Made by a program: the position numbers and the translations under genes. The notes beneath the pieces were generated by a model. It saw only the letters and a program-made list of their open reading frames with translations, ran no database searches and was not told where the DNA came from. From CANKHA01 sp963750965 (GTDB lineage Bacteria > Pseudomonadota > Alphaproteobacteria > Rhizobiales > Xanthobacteraceae), in NCBI GenBank assembly GCA_963750965.1, contig CAVVSK010000022.1:62001-126000 (forward strand): DNA of 64,000 bases, read 5' to 3'. Positions 16,377 to 25,472 of this stretch are shown here, piece after piece (position 1 is the stretch's first letter; every line of letters begins with the position of its first letter).

Positions 16377-19307
16377 TTACCCCTTGTCCCCAAACATCCG
16401 CTTCGCCCACCAGCCGGTTTTGCGCGGCGTGGACTCGTCGCCGGAGGATTCGGCGGGCGGTGCCGGTTGTTCGCTCCTCGAAGCCGGGGTTGCCTCCGAA
16501 CGCGGAGGCGGCGTGAAGCCTTGGCCGGAGGTGAAATTCGGCGCGGGCTCGCGAATGGTGGAACGGCGCTTCGGCTGCTGGGGCTGCTCCGGCTGCTCAG
16601 CCACTATTGGCTCTGCGGGCGGCACCGGCGACGCCGTCACGGCGGCCGGACCGCCGCGCTGGTCTTCGCCGAAGGGCCCCATTTCCGTTACTTCCAGGGG
16701 CTCCATTTGCGGAGCTGGCGTCGCTTCGGCAATGTCGCTGTCCAGAATGTAGGGCTGGCGCACGCCGCTTTCCTGCTCGCTGCGCTGCTCGCTATTCGTG
16801 GCGCCTTCGCGGTCGCGCCGGTTGCGGCGGCCGCCACGGCGTCCTCGCCGGCGGCGGCGAGGCTCGCCCTCGCGGGGCTTGCCGTTTTCGCCGACCAGCG
16901 AACTGCGCTCAGCGGATTGCTGCTCATCGTTATCGCCGAAGCCTTCCTCCTCAGCCGCTTCGGCCTCTATGGCCGGCTGCGGCTCGCCTGTCGTTTCGCG
17001 CGGCTCGCGCGGCTCTCCACTGCTGCGCCGGCCGCGCCGGCGTCGGCGCTTGCGGCGCGGGATACCATCCTCGCCGCGGGCAGCCTCCGGCTGTGCGTCG
17101 CCGGCTTCAGTCTGGCTTTCGTCCTCGAGCGCGTCCTCGAATTCTTCGTCTTCGGTCTCTTCTTCCGCGAAGGGGATCAGCGGGATCGGCTGCGCCGCCA
17201 ACAACGCTTTGGCTGCTTCCGCCGTGTGCACCTGCTCGCCGCGGTCGATGGCGAAAGAAACCTGGCCGGTGATGCTGGGATCGGTCGTGATCGTCAGCGT
17301 GACGCGGAAGCGCTCCTCCAGGCTGCGCAGATGCGCGCGCTTGTGGTTGAGCACATAGATCGCAACTTCGGCGCGGGTGCGCACAACAAGATTATGCGTG
17401 GCGCTCTTGATCAGCGTCTCTTCCAGCGCGCGCAGCAGTTGCAGCGCCACCGAAGCGACCGAGCGCACATGCCCCGTGCCGCCGCAGGCCGGGCATTTCT
17501 CCGTCGAACTTTCGAGCACGCTGGTGCGAATGCGCTGGCGCGACATTTCCAGTAGGCCGAAATGCGAAATGCCGCCGACTTGGATGCGCGCGCGGTCGTG
17601 CTTGAGGCATTCCTTCAGCTTGCGCTCGACCGCACGGTTGTTGCGCTTCTCCTCCATGTCGATGAAGTCGATAACGATCAATCCCGCGAGGTCGCGCATG
17701 CGCAATTGGCGCGCAACTTCTTCCGCCGCCTCGAGGTTGGTCTTCAGCGCGGTATCTTCGATATGGTGCTCACGCGTGGCGCGGCCGGAGTTGACGTCGA
17801 TGGCGACCAGTGCCTCGGCCTGGTTGATCACGATGTAGCCGCCAGAGCGCAGTTGCACTGTGGGAGAGAACATGGCGTCGAGCTGGCTCTCGATCCCGTA
17901 ACCCGTGAACAGGGGCTGGACGTCCTTGTAGGGCTTCACGTTCTTCGCATGGCTCGGCATGAGCATGCGCATGAATTCTTTGGCATCCTTGTAGGCTTCC
18001 TCGCCGGCGACGATGACCTCCTCGATGTCTTTATTATAGAGATCGCGGATCGAGCGCTTGACCAGCGAGCCTTCCTCGTAAGTGAGCTTCGGCGCGGTGG
18101 ATTTCAGCGTTAGGTCACGCACCGTCTCCCACATCCGCAACAGATATTCGAAATCGCGCTTGACCTCTGTCTTGGTGCGGCTGGCGCCCGCGGTACGCAG
18201 GATCACGCCCATGCCTTCCGGCACTTCCAGCTCCTGGGCGATTTCCTTCAATCGCTTGCGGTCGCTGGAATCGGTGATCTTGCGGCTGATGCCGCCGCCG
18301 CGCGCGGTATTCGGCATCAATACCGAATAACGGCCAGCGAGAGAGAGATAGGTGGTCAATGCCGCGCCCTTGGTGCCGCGCTCTTCCTTCACCACCTGCA
18401 CCAGCATCACCTGCCGGCGCTTAATCACTTCTTGAATTTTGTATTGTCGGCGGCCGCGCGGCATGCGCTCCGGCACTTCCTCCAGGGCATCAGCGCCGCC
18501 GACGGATTCCACCGGCGGCTCTTCATGTTCCACTTCTTCTTCGGCGCCATTGCTTGCATCGTCGTCGGCGGAAGTGACGCCACCGCGATCGGCGTCGCCT
18601 TCCTGTTCCGATGCCTCAGCCTGTTGGATCATCCCGATCGGCTCGTCCGGCGTTAGCTCGGCGGCAGCCAGGTCTTCACGCTCGGCCGTATCAGCAACCG
18701 GTTCGCTGCTGTCGGTTTCGGGGGCTTGTTCCGACTCCGCCTGCTGGATCATGCCGATCGGTTCTTCCGGAACGAGATCGGCGGTGGCAAGATGTTCCGG
18801 CGTCGATGGCTCTTGCGATGGGTCGGTATCCAGCTGGATGTCGGAAGGAGCCTCGCCGCGGAAAATATCGGTCACCGTTTCGTCCGAGGCTTGCGCATTC
18901 CCGGCCTGCGCGTCCTCGATCGGTTCGCTTTTGACGGTTTCGTCCTGGCGCTGCGCGCCGCGATGGCGGCCACGCCGCCGGCCAGCCCGGCTGTCGGCCT
19001 CGGCGTCCGCGGCGCGGGCGGCGCGCTCATCTTCTTCGATCAGCGCCTGCCGGTCGGCGACCGGGATCTGATAATAGTCCGGATGAATTTCGGAGAAAGC
19101 CAGGAAGCCATGGCGATTGCCGCCATAATCCACGAAGGCGGCCTGGAGCGAGGGCTCCACACGCGTGACTTTGGCAAGATAGATATTGCCGCGAAGCTGT
19201 TTACGGGTGGCGGACTCGAAGTCGAATTCTTCGACGCGATTGCCGCGCAGAACTACCACCCGGGTTTCCTCCGGATGGGTCGCGTCGATTAGCATTTTGT
19301 TGGCCAT
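16377..19307 (-). CDS. rne: Ribonuclease E
   Basis: 976 residues. Endoribonuclease of the RNA degradosome, acting in mRNA decay and rRNA/tRNA processing. N-terminus MANKMLIDATHPEETRVVVL. The S1 domain begins at about residue 37 (GNIYLAKVTRVEPSLQAAFV) and is split by a long acidic and basic insert (about 91-280) before it resumes (YKIQEVIKRRQVMLVQVVKE). The DNase-I-like catalytic domain carries the metal-binding aspartates in VAIDVNSG and VIDFIDM. The Zn-link is CPACGGTG (about residue 603). The C-terminal third (from about 720) is disordered, rich in Glu and Arg (RRKRRRRRGRRSSG, RRRRRGRRGGRRNRRDR), as expected for the degradosome scaffold, and ends GWWAKRMFGDKG. The insert carries a repeated EPIGMIQQAE unit. 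A 611-base spacer upstream leaves room for a long leader. Confidence 0.97.
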   Translation of the reverse strand: MANKMLIDATHPEETRVVVLRGNRVEEFDFESATRKQLRGNIYLAKVTRVEPSLQAAFVDYGGNRHGFLAFSEIHPDYYQIPVADRQALIEEDERAARAADAEADSRAGRRRGRHRGAQRQDETVKSEPIEDAQAGNAQASDETVTDIFRGEAPSDIQLDTDPSQEPSTPEHLATADLVPEEPIGMIQQAESEQAPETDSSEPVADTAEREDLAAAELTPDEPIGMIQQAEASEQEGDADRGGVTSADDDASNGAEEEVEHEEPPVESVGGADALEEVPERMPRGRRQYKIQEVIKRRQVMLVQVVKEERGTKGAALTTYLSLAGRYSVLMPNTARGGGISRKITDSSDRKRLKEIAQELEVPEGMGVILRTAGASRTKTEVKRDFEYLLRMWETVRDLTLKSTAPKLTYEEGSLVKRSIRDLYNKDIEEVIVAGEEAYKDAKEFMRMLMPSHAKNVKPYKDVQPLFTGYGIESQLDAMFSPTVQLRSGGYIVINQAEALVAIDVNSGRATREHHIEDTALKTNLEAAEEVARQLRMRDLAGLIVIDFIDMEEKRNNRAVERKLKECLKHDRARIQVGGISHFGLLEMSRQRIRTSVLESSTEKCPACGGTGHVRSVASVALQLLRALEETLIKSATHNLVVRTRAEVAIYVLNHKRAHLRSLEERFRVTLTITTDPSITGQVSFAIDRGEQVHTAEAAKALLAAQPIPLIPFAEEETEDEEFEDALEDESQTEAGDAQPEAARGEDGIPRRKRRRRRGRRSSGEPREPRETTGEPQPAIEAEAAEEEGFGDNDEQQSAERSSLVGENGKPREGEPRRRRRGRRGGRRNRRDREGATNSEQRSEQESGVRQPYILDSDIAEATPAPQMEPLEVTEMGPFGEDQRGGPAAVTASPVPPAEPIVAEQPEQPQQPKRRSTIREPAPNFTSGQGFTPPPRSEATPASRSEQPAPPAESSGDESTPRKTGWWAKRMFGDKG

Positions 19308-19918
19308 TGATTTTTCTCATAGCGGCAACGCGGCCCGCCGGCGCCGTCGAACGCAACGAAGGCGAGGGGCGGCGCAAGGCGCGGGTTGCCTGATTTCTGG
19401 TTGAATTAATGGGGCATGGATTGGTGGCTGAAGCGGGCGCAAGCGCCGACACGGCATGGCACACAGGCGCGGAAGCTCCGCGCTGGCGAGGAAGCCGAAT
19501 CTTGAGGCGTATATTGGCCATGACTTCGGGCCCGTAGCGACGGCAGCGCGAACGCGGCCGTGGTTTCTGGCGCTGAGGGCTGGCGGCGACACGCCGCCTC
19601 GCAGGGCTTCCGCCGTGCGGACAATCCGGCTGTTCAACAAGGACATCGGCAAGGGGTCAGAAAGCTGGCCCCTAACGTCCACCGTATCGGCCTCGGCATG
19701 AGGACGATCCCGGAGCGGACGTGCCGTATGCCCGAACGCGATACAACCGGGACTTGGAACCGTCAGCATACCTTTCTTAAGGCCGCCGGTCCCCGATAGC
19801 AAGCATGCTGGGCGGAGCAAAATAAGTGGCCGCGTGGGCGGTTACGGGGCCCTTTTAAGTTCCGATTCACTGTACCCCGCTTATGGAGTAAGGAGAGGGC
19901 ACGAAGGGCTGGGATTCG
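19308..19918. other. Divergent spacer (611 bp) between rne and amiC, probable rne leader
   Basis: No protein gene I can support. Open frames here look random. The spacer should contain the rne leader and promoter on the minus strand and the amiC promoter on the plus strand. Small inverted repeats occur, for example ggggtcagaaagctggcccc near 19655-19675, but I recognise no named RNA family. Long rne leaders that mediate RNase E autoregulation are established in enterobacteria; here it is only a suggestion from length. Confidence 0.45.
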
Positions 19919-21179
19919 ATGTCTGTCCGGGCGAAAAGCCTCATTCTGACGCTTGCCGGCGCGGCCATGCTTGCCGGCCCGCTTGCGGCGTTGCCGACGG
20001 GCTGGTTTGCGCGCGCCGCCGCAGCCGGTTTCCCTCTCGCCACCGATTCCCGGATCGGAGGGGATGAGAATCAGACCCGCTTCGTCGTCGATCTCAGCGC
20101 CAAGGTCGGTATGCGCGCCTTTACGCTCGCCGATCCTTATCGCGTGGTGATCGATCTGCCGCAGGTCACCTTCCAGCTCAAGCCAAAAGCCGGTGAAAGC
20201 GGACGTGGGTTGATCAAGGCCTTTCGCTTCGGCCTGGTGATGCAAGGTGGATCGCGCATCGTGCTCGATCTGAAGAAACCGGTGCGGATCGACAAGGCTT
20301 TTGTTCTGGATACCGCCGAGGGCCAACCGGCGCGCCTCGTCATTGATCTGACGGCCGTCGACCGCGAAACTTTCCTGCGCACCATCGCGCAGGAGAACCG
20401 CGTTGCACCGCAGGCCCAGCAGAGGAAAAGTGACCAGGACACCAGCAAGCAAGCAGGGGATCCCCGGCCGCTGATTGTGCTCGATCCCGGGCACGGGGGC
20501 ATCGACAATGGCACCCAAGCCCCCAGCGGAGAGAACGAGAAGGCCCTCGTGCTCGGTTTTGCCCTGTCGCTGCGCGACAAAATTGAACAAACTGGGCAAG
20601 TACCGCGTGGCAATGACCCGCACTGACGATGTTTTCGTGCCGCTGGCGGAGCGCGTGCGGCTGGCGCGGCAGCGGCAGGCGTCGCTGTTCATCTCAATTC
20701 ATGCCGATGCGCTAGGGCGGGGCGATGGGGACGCGCAGGGCGCCACCGTCTATACGCTGTCGGAGACGGCATCGGATGCCGAGGCCCACCGGCTGGCCGA
20801 GGCGGAGAACAAGGCGGACGTCATCGCTGGCGTAGACCTGTCGACCGAGCCCGGCGACGTCGCCGACATCCTGATTGACCTTGCGCAGCGCGAGACCAAG
20901 GCCTTCTCCAACCATTTCGCCCGTAACCTGGTGGGCGAGATCAAGGCCGTCTCGCGTATGCACAAGAATCCGCTGAAATCGGCGGGCTTCCGGGTGCTGC
21001 GCGCGGCGGATGTGCCCTCGGTGCTCCTCGAACTCGGCTATGTCTCGAACCGGCAGGACCTCAAGCAATTGACTTCGGAGGTCTGGCGGTCCCGAACGGC
21101 CGATGCGGTCGTTACGGCTGTCGAGGCGTATTTTAGCACCCGTCTCGCAGGGGCGGCGGCCGCTCCGGCCGGTCAATGA
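19919..21179 (+). CDS. amiC: N-acetylmuramoyl-L-alanine amidase with AMIN domain, frameshifted
   Basis: Periplasmic zinc amidase that cleaves the peptide from murein during daughter-cell separation. Start ATG 19919 gives a signal peptide (MSVRAKSLILTLAGAAMLAG, ending ARAAAA). An AMIN domain follows (about residues 45-150; RFVVDLSAKVGMRAFTLADP, RIVLDLKKPVRI), then Amidase_3 starting PLIVLDPGHGGIDNGTQAP (zinc His and Glu), with the second half (RVAMTRTDDVFVPLAERVRL, ASLFISIHADAL, PSVLLELGYVSN) one frame over. Removing one G of the GGG at 20594-20596 turns EQTGQV into EQTGKYRVAMTRTDD and restores about 419 residues. Order amiC-mrcA matches other alphaproteobacteria; prfB normally follows next. 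Confidence 0.92.
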
Positions 21180-21337
21180 GAGCCGTTGATACCCCGTCAG
21201 CCTCAGTTTAAACATAAGAAGGCGCGAGTCATGCGGCCGCGCGAGCGGTCGAAATGCCCTGAGTCAGGTCGGGCAAGCGTTGACCCAGGCAGGGGTTGCA
21301 GCGAAAAGTCGTCGCACGGGAATGGGATGGCTCGGCT

Positions 21338-23830
21338 ATGAAGGCGACATTGCGGTTCTTTGGCTTTCTGTTCACGGCGGGGACGATCCTCTTTTTGGTC
21401 GGCGTCGCGGGGGCCGCCGGGCTGATGTGGCATTTCTCCAGTGATCTGCCGGATTATTCCCAGTTGCAGGATTACGAGCCTCCGGTGATGACCCGGGTGC
21501 ATGCGACCGATGGCTCGCTGGTCGCGGAATATGCCAATCAGCGCCGGCTCTACATTCCGATCCAGGCCGTGCCGAAGATGGTGATCAACGCCTTTCTGGC
21601 CGCCGAGGACAAGAATTTCTACGAGCACGGCGGCCTCGACTTCCCGGGCATTGCGCGGGCCGGTCTGATCTACATTCAGAATTACGGCAGCAACAAACGC
21701 CCGCAGGGCGCCTCCACTATCACGCAACAGGTGGCAAAAAACTTCCTGCTCACCAACGAGATTTCGCTCGAGCGCAAGATCAAGGAAGCGATGCTCGCGC
21801 TGAAGATGGAGCGTACTTACTCCAAGGATAAAATTCTCGAGCTTTATCTCAATGAAATCTATCTCGGGCTTGGCGCCTACGGCATCGCCGCCGCGTCGCT
21901 GATCTATTTTGACAAGTCGGTGCATGAACTGACCGTGCAGGAAGCGGCTTATCTCGCCGCGCTGCCTAAGGCGCCGAGCGATCTCAATCCCTATCGCCAA
22001 CGTGAAAGGGCGATCGACCGGCGCAACTATGTGCTCGATCGGATGATCGAGATTGGATACATCAACGCGCGCGAAGGCGAAGCGGCCAAGAAGTCGCCGC
22101 TCGACATCACTGCGCGGACCACGGGCGGGCATATCTTCGCTGCCGAATATTTTGCCGAAGAAGTGCGGCGCGAAATCTACGATCGCTACGGCGCCAAGAA
22201 GTTGTATGAAGGTGGGCTGTCGGTGCGCGCGACGCTCGATCCGAAGTTGCAGGTTTTGGCGCGCCAGGTTCTGGTCGATGGCCTTGTCCATTTCGACGAG
22301 AACCAGGGATGGCGCGGGCCGGTGCAGCAGATCAACCTTGCCGGCGACTGGGGAGTGACGCTGGCTGATGTCCGCTCGCTGACGGATATTGCCCCCTGGC
22401 GCATGGCGGTGGTGCTGGAAATCGGCGACCAGACCGCGCGCATCGGCTTCCAGCCCGCGCGCGAGCCAAGTGGCGCGGTGTCAAAAGAGCGTCAGGTCGG
22501 CATCCTGCCGCTCGACGGCGTGCGCTGGGCAAAGGCCGTCTCGGGGCCTAACCGCGGGCGCGTGCCGGCAAAGGTTTCGCAGGTGCTGCAGCCCGGCGAC
22601 GTGATCTATGTCGATCCGCTAACCGAAAAGGACGGCAAAGTACGGGAAGGGCTGTATCGGCTGCGGCAAGTGCCGGAGATTTCCGGCGCTATCCTGGCGA
22701 TGGATCCGCTTACCGGGCGTATCCTTGCCATGGTCGGCGGCTTCTCCTACGACCAGAGTCAATTCAACCGCGCCACTCAGGCCCTGCGGCAGCCAGGTTC
22801 GTCCTTCAAACCGATCGTCTATGCCACTGCGCTCGACAACGGCTACACGCCGTCGTCGGTAGTCCTAGACGCGCCGTTGGAGATCGATCAGGGCCCCGGC
22901 CAGGAGACTTGGAAACCGGAAAACTACGAAGGCAAGTTCTACGGCCCTTCGACGCTGCGCTTCGGCATCGAGCGCTCGCGCAACGTCATGACGGTGCGGC
23001 TGGCGCAGGACATCGGCATGCCGTTGATAGCGGACTATGCCAAACGCTTCGGCGTCTATGACGACCTGCCTCCTTATTTGTCGTTTTCGCTCGGCGCGGG
23101 TGAGACCACTTTGCTGCGCATGGTCACCGCCTATTCGATGTTCGACAATGGCGGCAAGCGCGTGAAGCCCACCCTGATCGATCGCATCCAGGATCGCTAC
23201 GGCCGCACGATTTTCCGTCACGACGAGCGCGAATGCCGTGGCTGCGAGGCCGATAAATGGCGCAACCAGACGGAGCCGACGCTGATCGACCGACGTGAGC
23301 AAGTGCTCGACCCGATGACGGCTTACCAGATCACCTCGATGATGGAGGGTGCCGTGCAACGCGGCACCGGTACCGCTTTGCGCGAGGTCGGCAAGCCGAT
23401 CGCCGGCAAGACCGGCACGACCAATGACGCCAAGGATGTGTGGTTCATCGGCTTCTCGCCCGATCTCGCGGTCGGGGTCTATCTTGGCTATGACAAGCCT
23501 CGCTCGATTGGCGGCCGCGCCACCGGCGGTGGCTTGGCCGCGCCGATCGTGAAGGATTTCATGAAGGTCGCGCTGGCCAATAAGCCGCCGGTACCATTCC
23601 GCGTGCCCTCAGGCATCAAGCTCGTCCGCGTCGATCCACGCAGTGGAACCCGCGTCGGGCCGGGTGCCGCCGCCATTCTTGAGGGCTTCAAGCCCGGCAC
23701 CGCGCCGCCGGACGGGTATGCTTATGCCGACTATGAAGGAGGCGAGAACCGCGGTGGTGGTGGCCGCGCCTGGTCGGTGTCTCCCGACGACGACCGCGCC
23801 ATTCGCCGCGGGCCAGGCGGTCTGTACTAG
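21338..23830 (+). CDS. mrcA: Penicillin-binding protein 1A (bifunctional transglycosylase/transpeptidase)
   Basis: 830 residues from ATG 21338 (MKATLRFFGFLFTAGTILFL); an in-frame upstream start is less likely because it would push the membrane anchor inward. One N-terminal transmembrane helix. GT51 glycosyltransferase motifs: LAAEDKNFYEHGGLDFPGI, RPQGASTITQQVAKNFLL, RTYSKDKILELYLNEIYLG. Then a linker/ODD-like domain and the transpeptidase with the serine nucleophile in GSSFKPIVYATAL, SRNVMTVRL, and KTGTTNDAKDVWF. It polymerises and cross-links murein. It follows the amidase gene by 158 bases, suggesting shared regulation. Confidence 0.96.
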   Translation: MKATLRFFGFLFTAGTILFLVGVAGAAGLMWHFSSDLPDYSQLQDYEPPVMTRVHATDGSLVAEYANQRRLYIPIQAVPKMVINAFLAAEDKNFYEHGGLDFPGIARAGLIYIQNYGSNKRPQGASTITQQVAKNFLLTNEISLERKIKEAMLALKMERTYSKDKILELYLNEIYLGLGAYGIAAASLIYFDKSVHELTVQEAAYLAALPKAPSDLNPYRQRERAIDRRNYVLDRMIEIGYINAREGEAAKKSPLDITARTTGGHIFAAEYFAEEVRREIYDRYGAKKLYEGGLSVRATLDPKLQVLARQVLVDGLVHFDENQGWRGPVQQINLAGDWGVTLADVRSLTDIAPWRMAVVLEIGDQTARIGFQPAREPSGAVSKERQVGILPLDGVRWAKAVSGPNRGRVPAKVSQVLQPGDVIYVDPLTEKDGKVREGLYRLRQVPEISGAILAMDPLTGRILAMVGGFSYDQSQFNRATQALRQPGSSFKPIVYATALDNGYTPSSVVLDAPLEIDQGPGQETWKPENYEGKFYGPSTLRFGIERSRNVMTVRLAQDIGMPLIADYAKRFGVYDDLPPYLSFSLGAGETTLLRMVTAYSMFDNGGKRVKPTLIDRIQDRYGRTIFRHDERECRGCEADKWRNQTEPTLIDRREQVLDPMTAYQITSMMEGAVQRGTGTALREVGKPIAGKTGTTNDAKDVWFIGFSPDLAVGVYLGYDKPRSIGGRATGGGLAAPIVKDFMKVALANKPPVPFRVPSGIKLVRVDPRSGTRVGPGAAAILEGFKPGTAPPDGYAYADYEGGENRGGGGRAWSVSPDDDRAIRRGPGGLY

Positions 23831-23838
23831 CCACGTCA

Positions 23839-23862
23839 GGCACGCTGCCACGACAGCGTGCC
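23839..23862. terminator. Hairpin between convergent mrcA and permease genes
   Basis: A perfect 9-bp stem (ggcacgctg / cagcgtgcc) with a six-base loop, eight bases after the mrcA stop and 21 before the permease stop. No U-tract on either side, so it may be a weak or bidirectional terminator or an mRNA end stabiliser. Confidence 0.55.
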
Positions 23863-23883
23863 GCATCAGGTCAACCCGCGCGG

Positions 23884-25302
23884 TCAGTTCACCGGCCCGC
23901 GTTGGCGGCCGGTGACGGACCCTGCCGCCGGCTCCGTGCCGGTCGCGCGGTTGATGAGCACGGTCACCACCCACAGCACGACGCCGATACCGATCAGGAC
24001 GCCAGCGATCTTGTATTGCACCGGATCGCGTCCGGTCCACGGACCGGCGAGAAAGGCGCAGCAAATGGCGGCGAGCACCGGCAGGACCGTCGGCGTGTGG
24101 AAATGCTTGTGCTCCACCGGATCGCGCCGCAGCACCAGCACGGTGATGTTGACGATGGTGAAGACGAAGAGCAGCAGCAGCGCGGTGGTGCCGCCGAGCG
24201 CGGGAACTTCGCCGACGAAGGTGATCAGCGCGAGCGCGAGTAGGGTCGTGAACCCGATCGCGACATAGGGCGTCCGCCGCGTGGGATGCACCATGCCCAA
24301 TACCGGCGGCAGCACATGCTCGCGACTCATGCCGTAAACCAGGCGGCTCGCCATCAGCATGTTGATAAGCGCGCTGTTGGCGACCGCGAACATCGTGATG
24401 AAGCCGAATATCTCCACCGGGAAGTTCGGCGCGCCCGCTTGCACGACCTTCAGCAGCGGGGTTTCGCCCTGGCCGAGCTGGTCCGGAGGCACGAGCGTGA
24501 TCGAGGAGATCGACACCAGCACGTAAATGGTGCCGGTGATCAGCAATCCGGCGAGCAGCACCTTGGGGAAGTGGCGCGTCGGATCCTTGCACTCCTCGGC
24601 CATATTGACCGAGTCCTCGAAGCCGACCATGGCGAAGAAGGCCAAAGTCGTGGCCGCGATCGCCGGCCAGAAGAAACTGCCGTCCGGCCCGGTCTTGAAT
24701 TCCACCACGCGCGAGACGTCGCCCTGGCCGTGTGCGATCGCCCACAGGCCGATGAAGATGATGATGAGAAGGCCGGACAGCTCCACGCAGGTCAGCACGA
24801 CATTGGCTTTCACGCTCTCGCCGACGCCGCGGAGGTTGACCGCAGCCACGAGGCCCATGAAACACAGCCCGATGATCGTGATGCCGAAGCCGCCTGCGGC
24901 GCTGAGATCGAACGACTGCGCGAAGTTGGCGGCGAAGGCGCGGGACGCGGTCGATGCCGAGGTGATGCCCGAGCACATGACCGTGAAGGCGACGATGAAG
25001 GTGATGAAGTGGATGCCGAAGGCCTTGTGCGTGTAGAGCGCCGCTCCCGCCGCCTTGGGATATTTCGTCACCAGCTCGAGATAACTGAACGCGGTCATCA
25101 GGGCGACGACGAAGGCAACTACGAAGGGCAGCCATACAGCGCCGCCCACCTGCTTGGCGACCTGCCCGGTGAGCGCGTAGATACCGGTGCCGAGAATGTC
25201 GCCGACGATGAAAAGCAGCAGCAGCCAGGGCCCCATGACCCGGTGCAGTGTCGGCTCGGCCGCCGCCGTTGGGCCCACCGTCTCAATGGATGTGACTGTC
25301 AT
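23884..25302 (-). CDS. APC-superfamily amino acid permease
   Basis: 472 residues with about 12 predicted membrane helices. The APC consensus GTGIYALTGQVAKQVGGAVW is in TM1, followed by ALMTAFSYLELVTKYPKAAG in TM2. A helix typical of cationic/neutral amino acid transporters reads FFAMVGFEDSVNMAEECKDP, and ASRLVYGMSREHVLPPVLGM is also present. It resembles the CAT/YhdG-like subgroup. It imports amino acids by cation symport or exchange; the substrate is not assignable. It lies on the opposite strand between mrcA and prfB, two genes that are adjacent in many relatives, so it looks like an insertion into that block. Start ATG 25300-25302 (MTVTSIETVGP). Confidence 0.92.
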   Translation of the reverse strand: MTVTSIETVGPTAAAEPTLHRVMGPWLLLLFIVGDILGTGIYALTGQVAKQVGGAVWLPFVVAFVVALMTAFSYLELVTKYPKAAGAALYTHKAFGIHFITFIVAFTVMCSGITSASTASRAFAANFAQSFDLSAAGGFGITIIGLCFMGLVAAVNLRGVGESVKANVVLTCVELSGLLIIIFIGLWAIAHGQGDVSRVVEFKTGPDGSFFWPAIAATTLAFFAMVGFEDSVNMAEECKDPTRHFPKVLLAGLLITGTIYVLVSISSITLVPPDQLGQGETPLLKVVQAGAPNFPVEIFGFITMFAVANSALINMLMASRLVYGMSREHVLPPVLGMVHPTRRTPYVAIGFTTLLALALITFVGEVPALGGTTALLLLFVFTIVNITVLVLRRDPVEHKHFHTPTVLPVLAAICCAFLAGPWTGRDPVQYKIAGVLIGIGVVLWVVTVLINRATGTEPAAGSVTGRQRGPVN

Positions 25303-25472
25303 GGAGCGTCCTTGCCCAAGGAGATCGTCTGAGCCGACAGACTAGGCAAAAGAGCGCCCGGCGCTTATTGGCCCGTGGTCCAATGTTCCAACCCCGTACC
25401 CCGGCCGCTGGTTGCGCTGCCGGCTGCGAGTCGCTACATCCTGCCTATTCTCGGGGGGATCCTGCGGAAACC

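Noticed and set aside
21203..22291. Minus-strand open frame of 362 codons opposite mrcA
   Set aside because: Antisense shadow of penicillin-binding protein 1A, whose motifs are unequivocal.
23609..25332. Minus-strand frame of 508 codons and plus-strand frame of 348 codons overlapping the permease
   Set aside because: Other frames of the APC permease; Arg/His-rich sequence with no domain.
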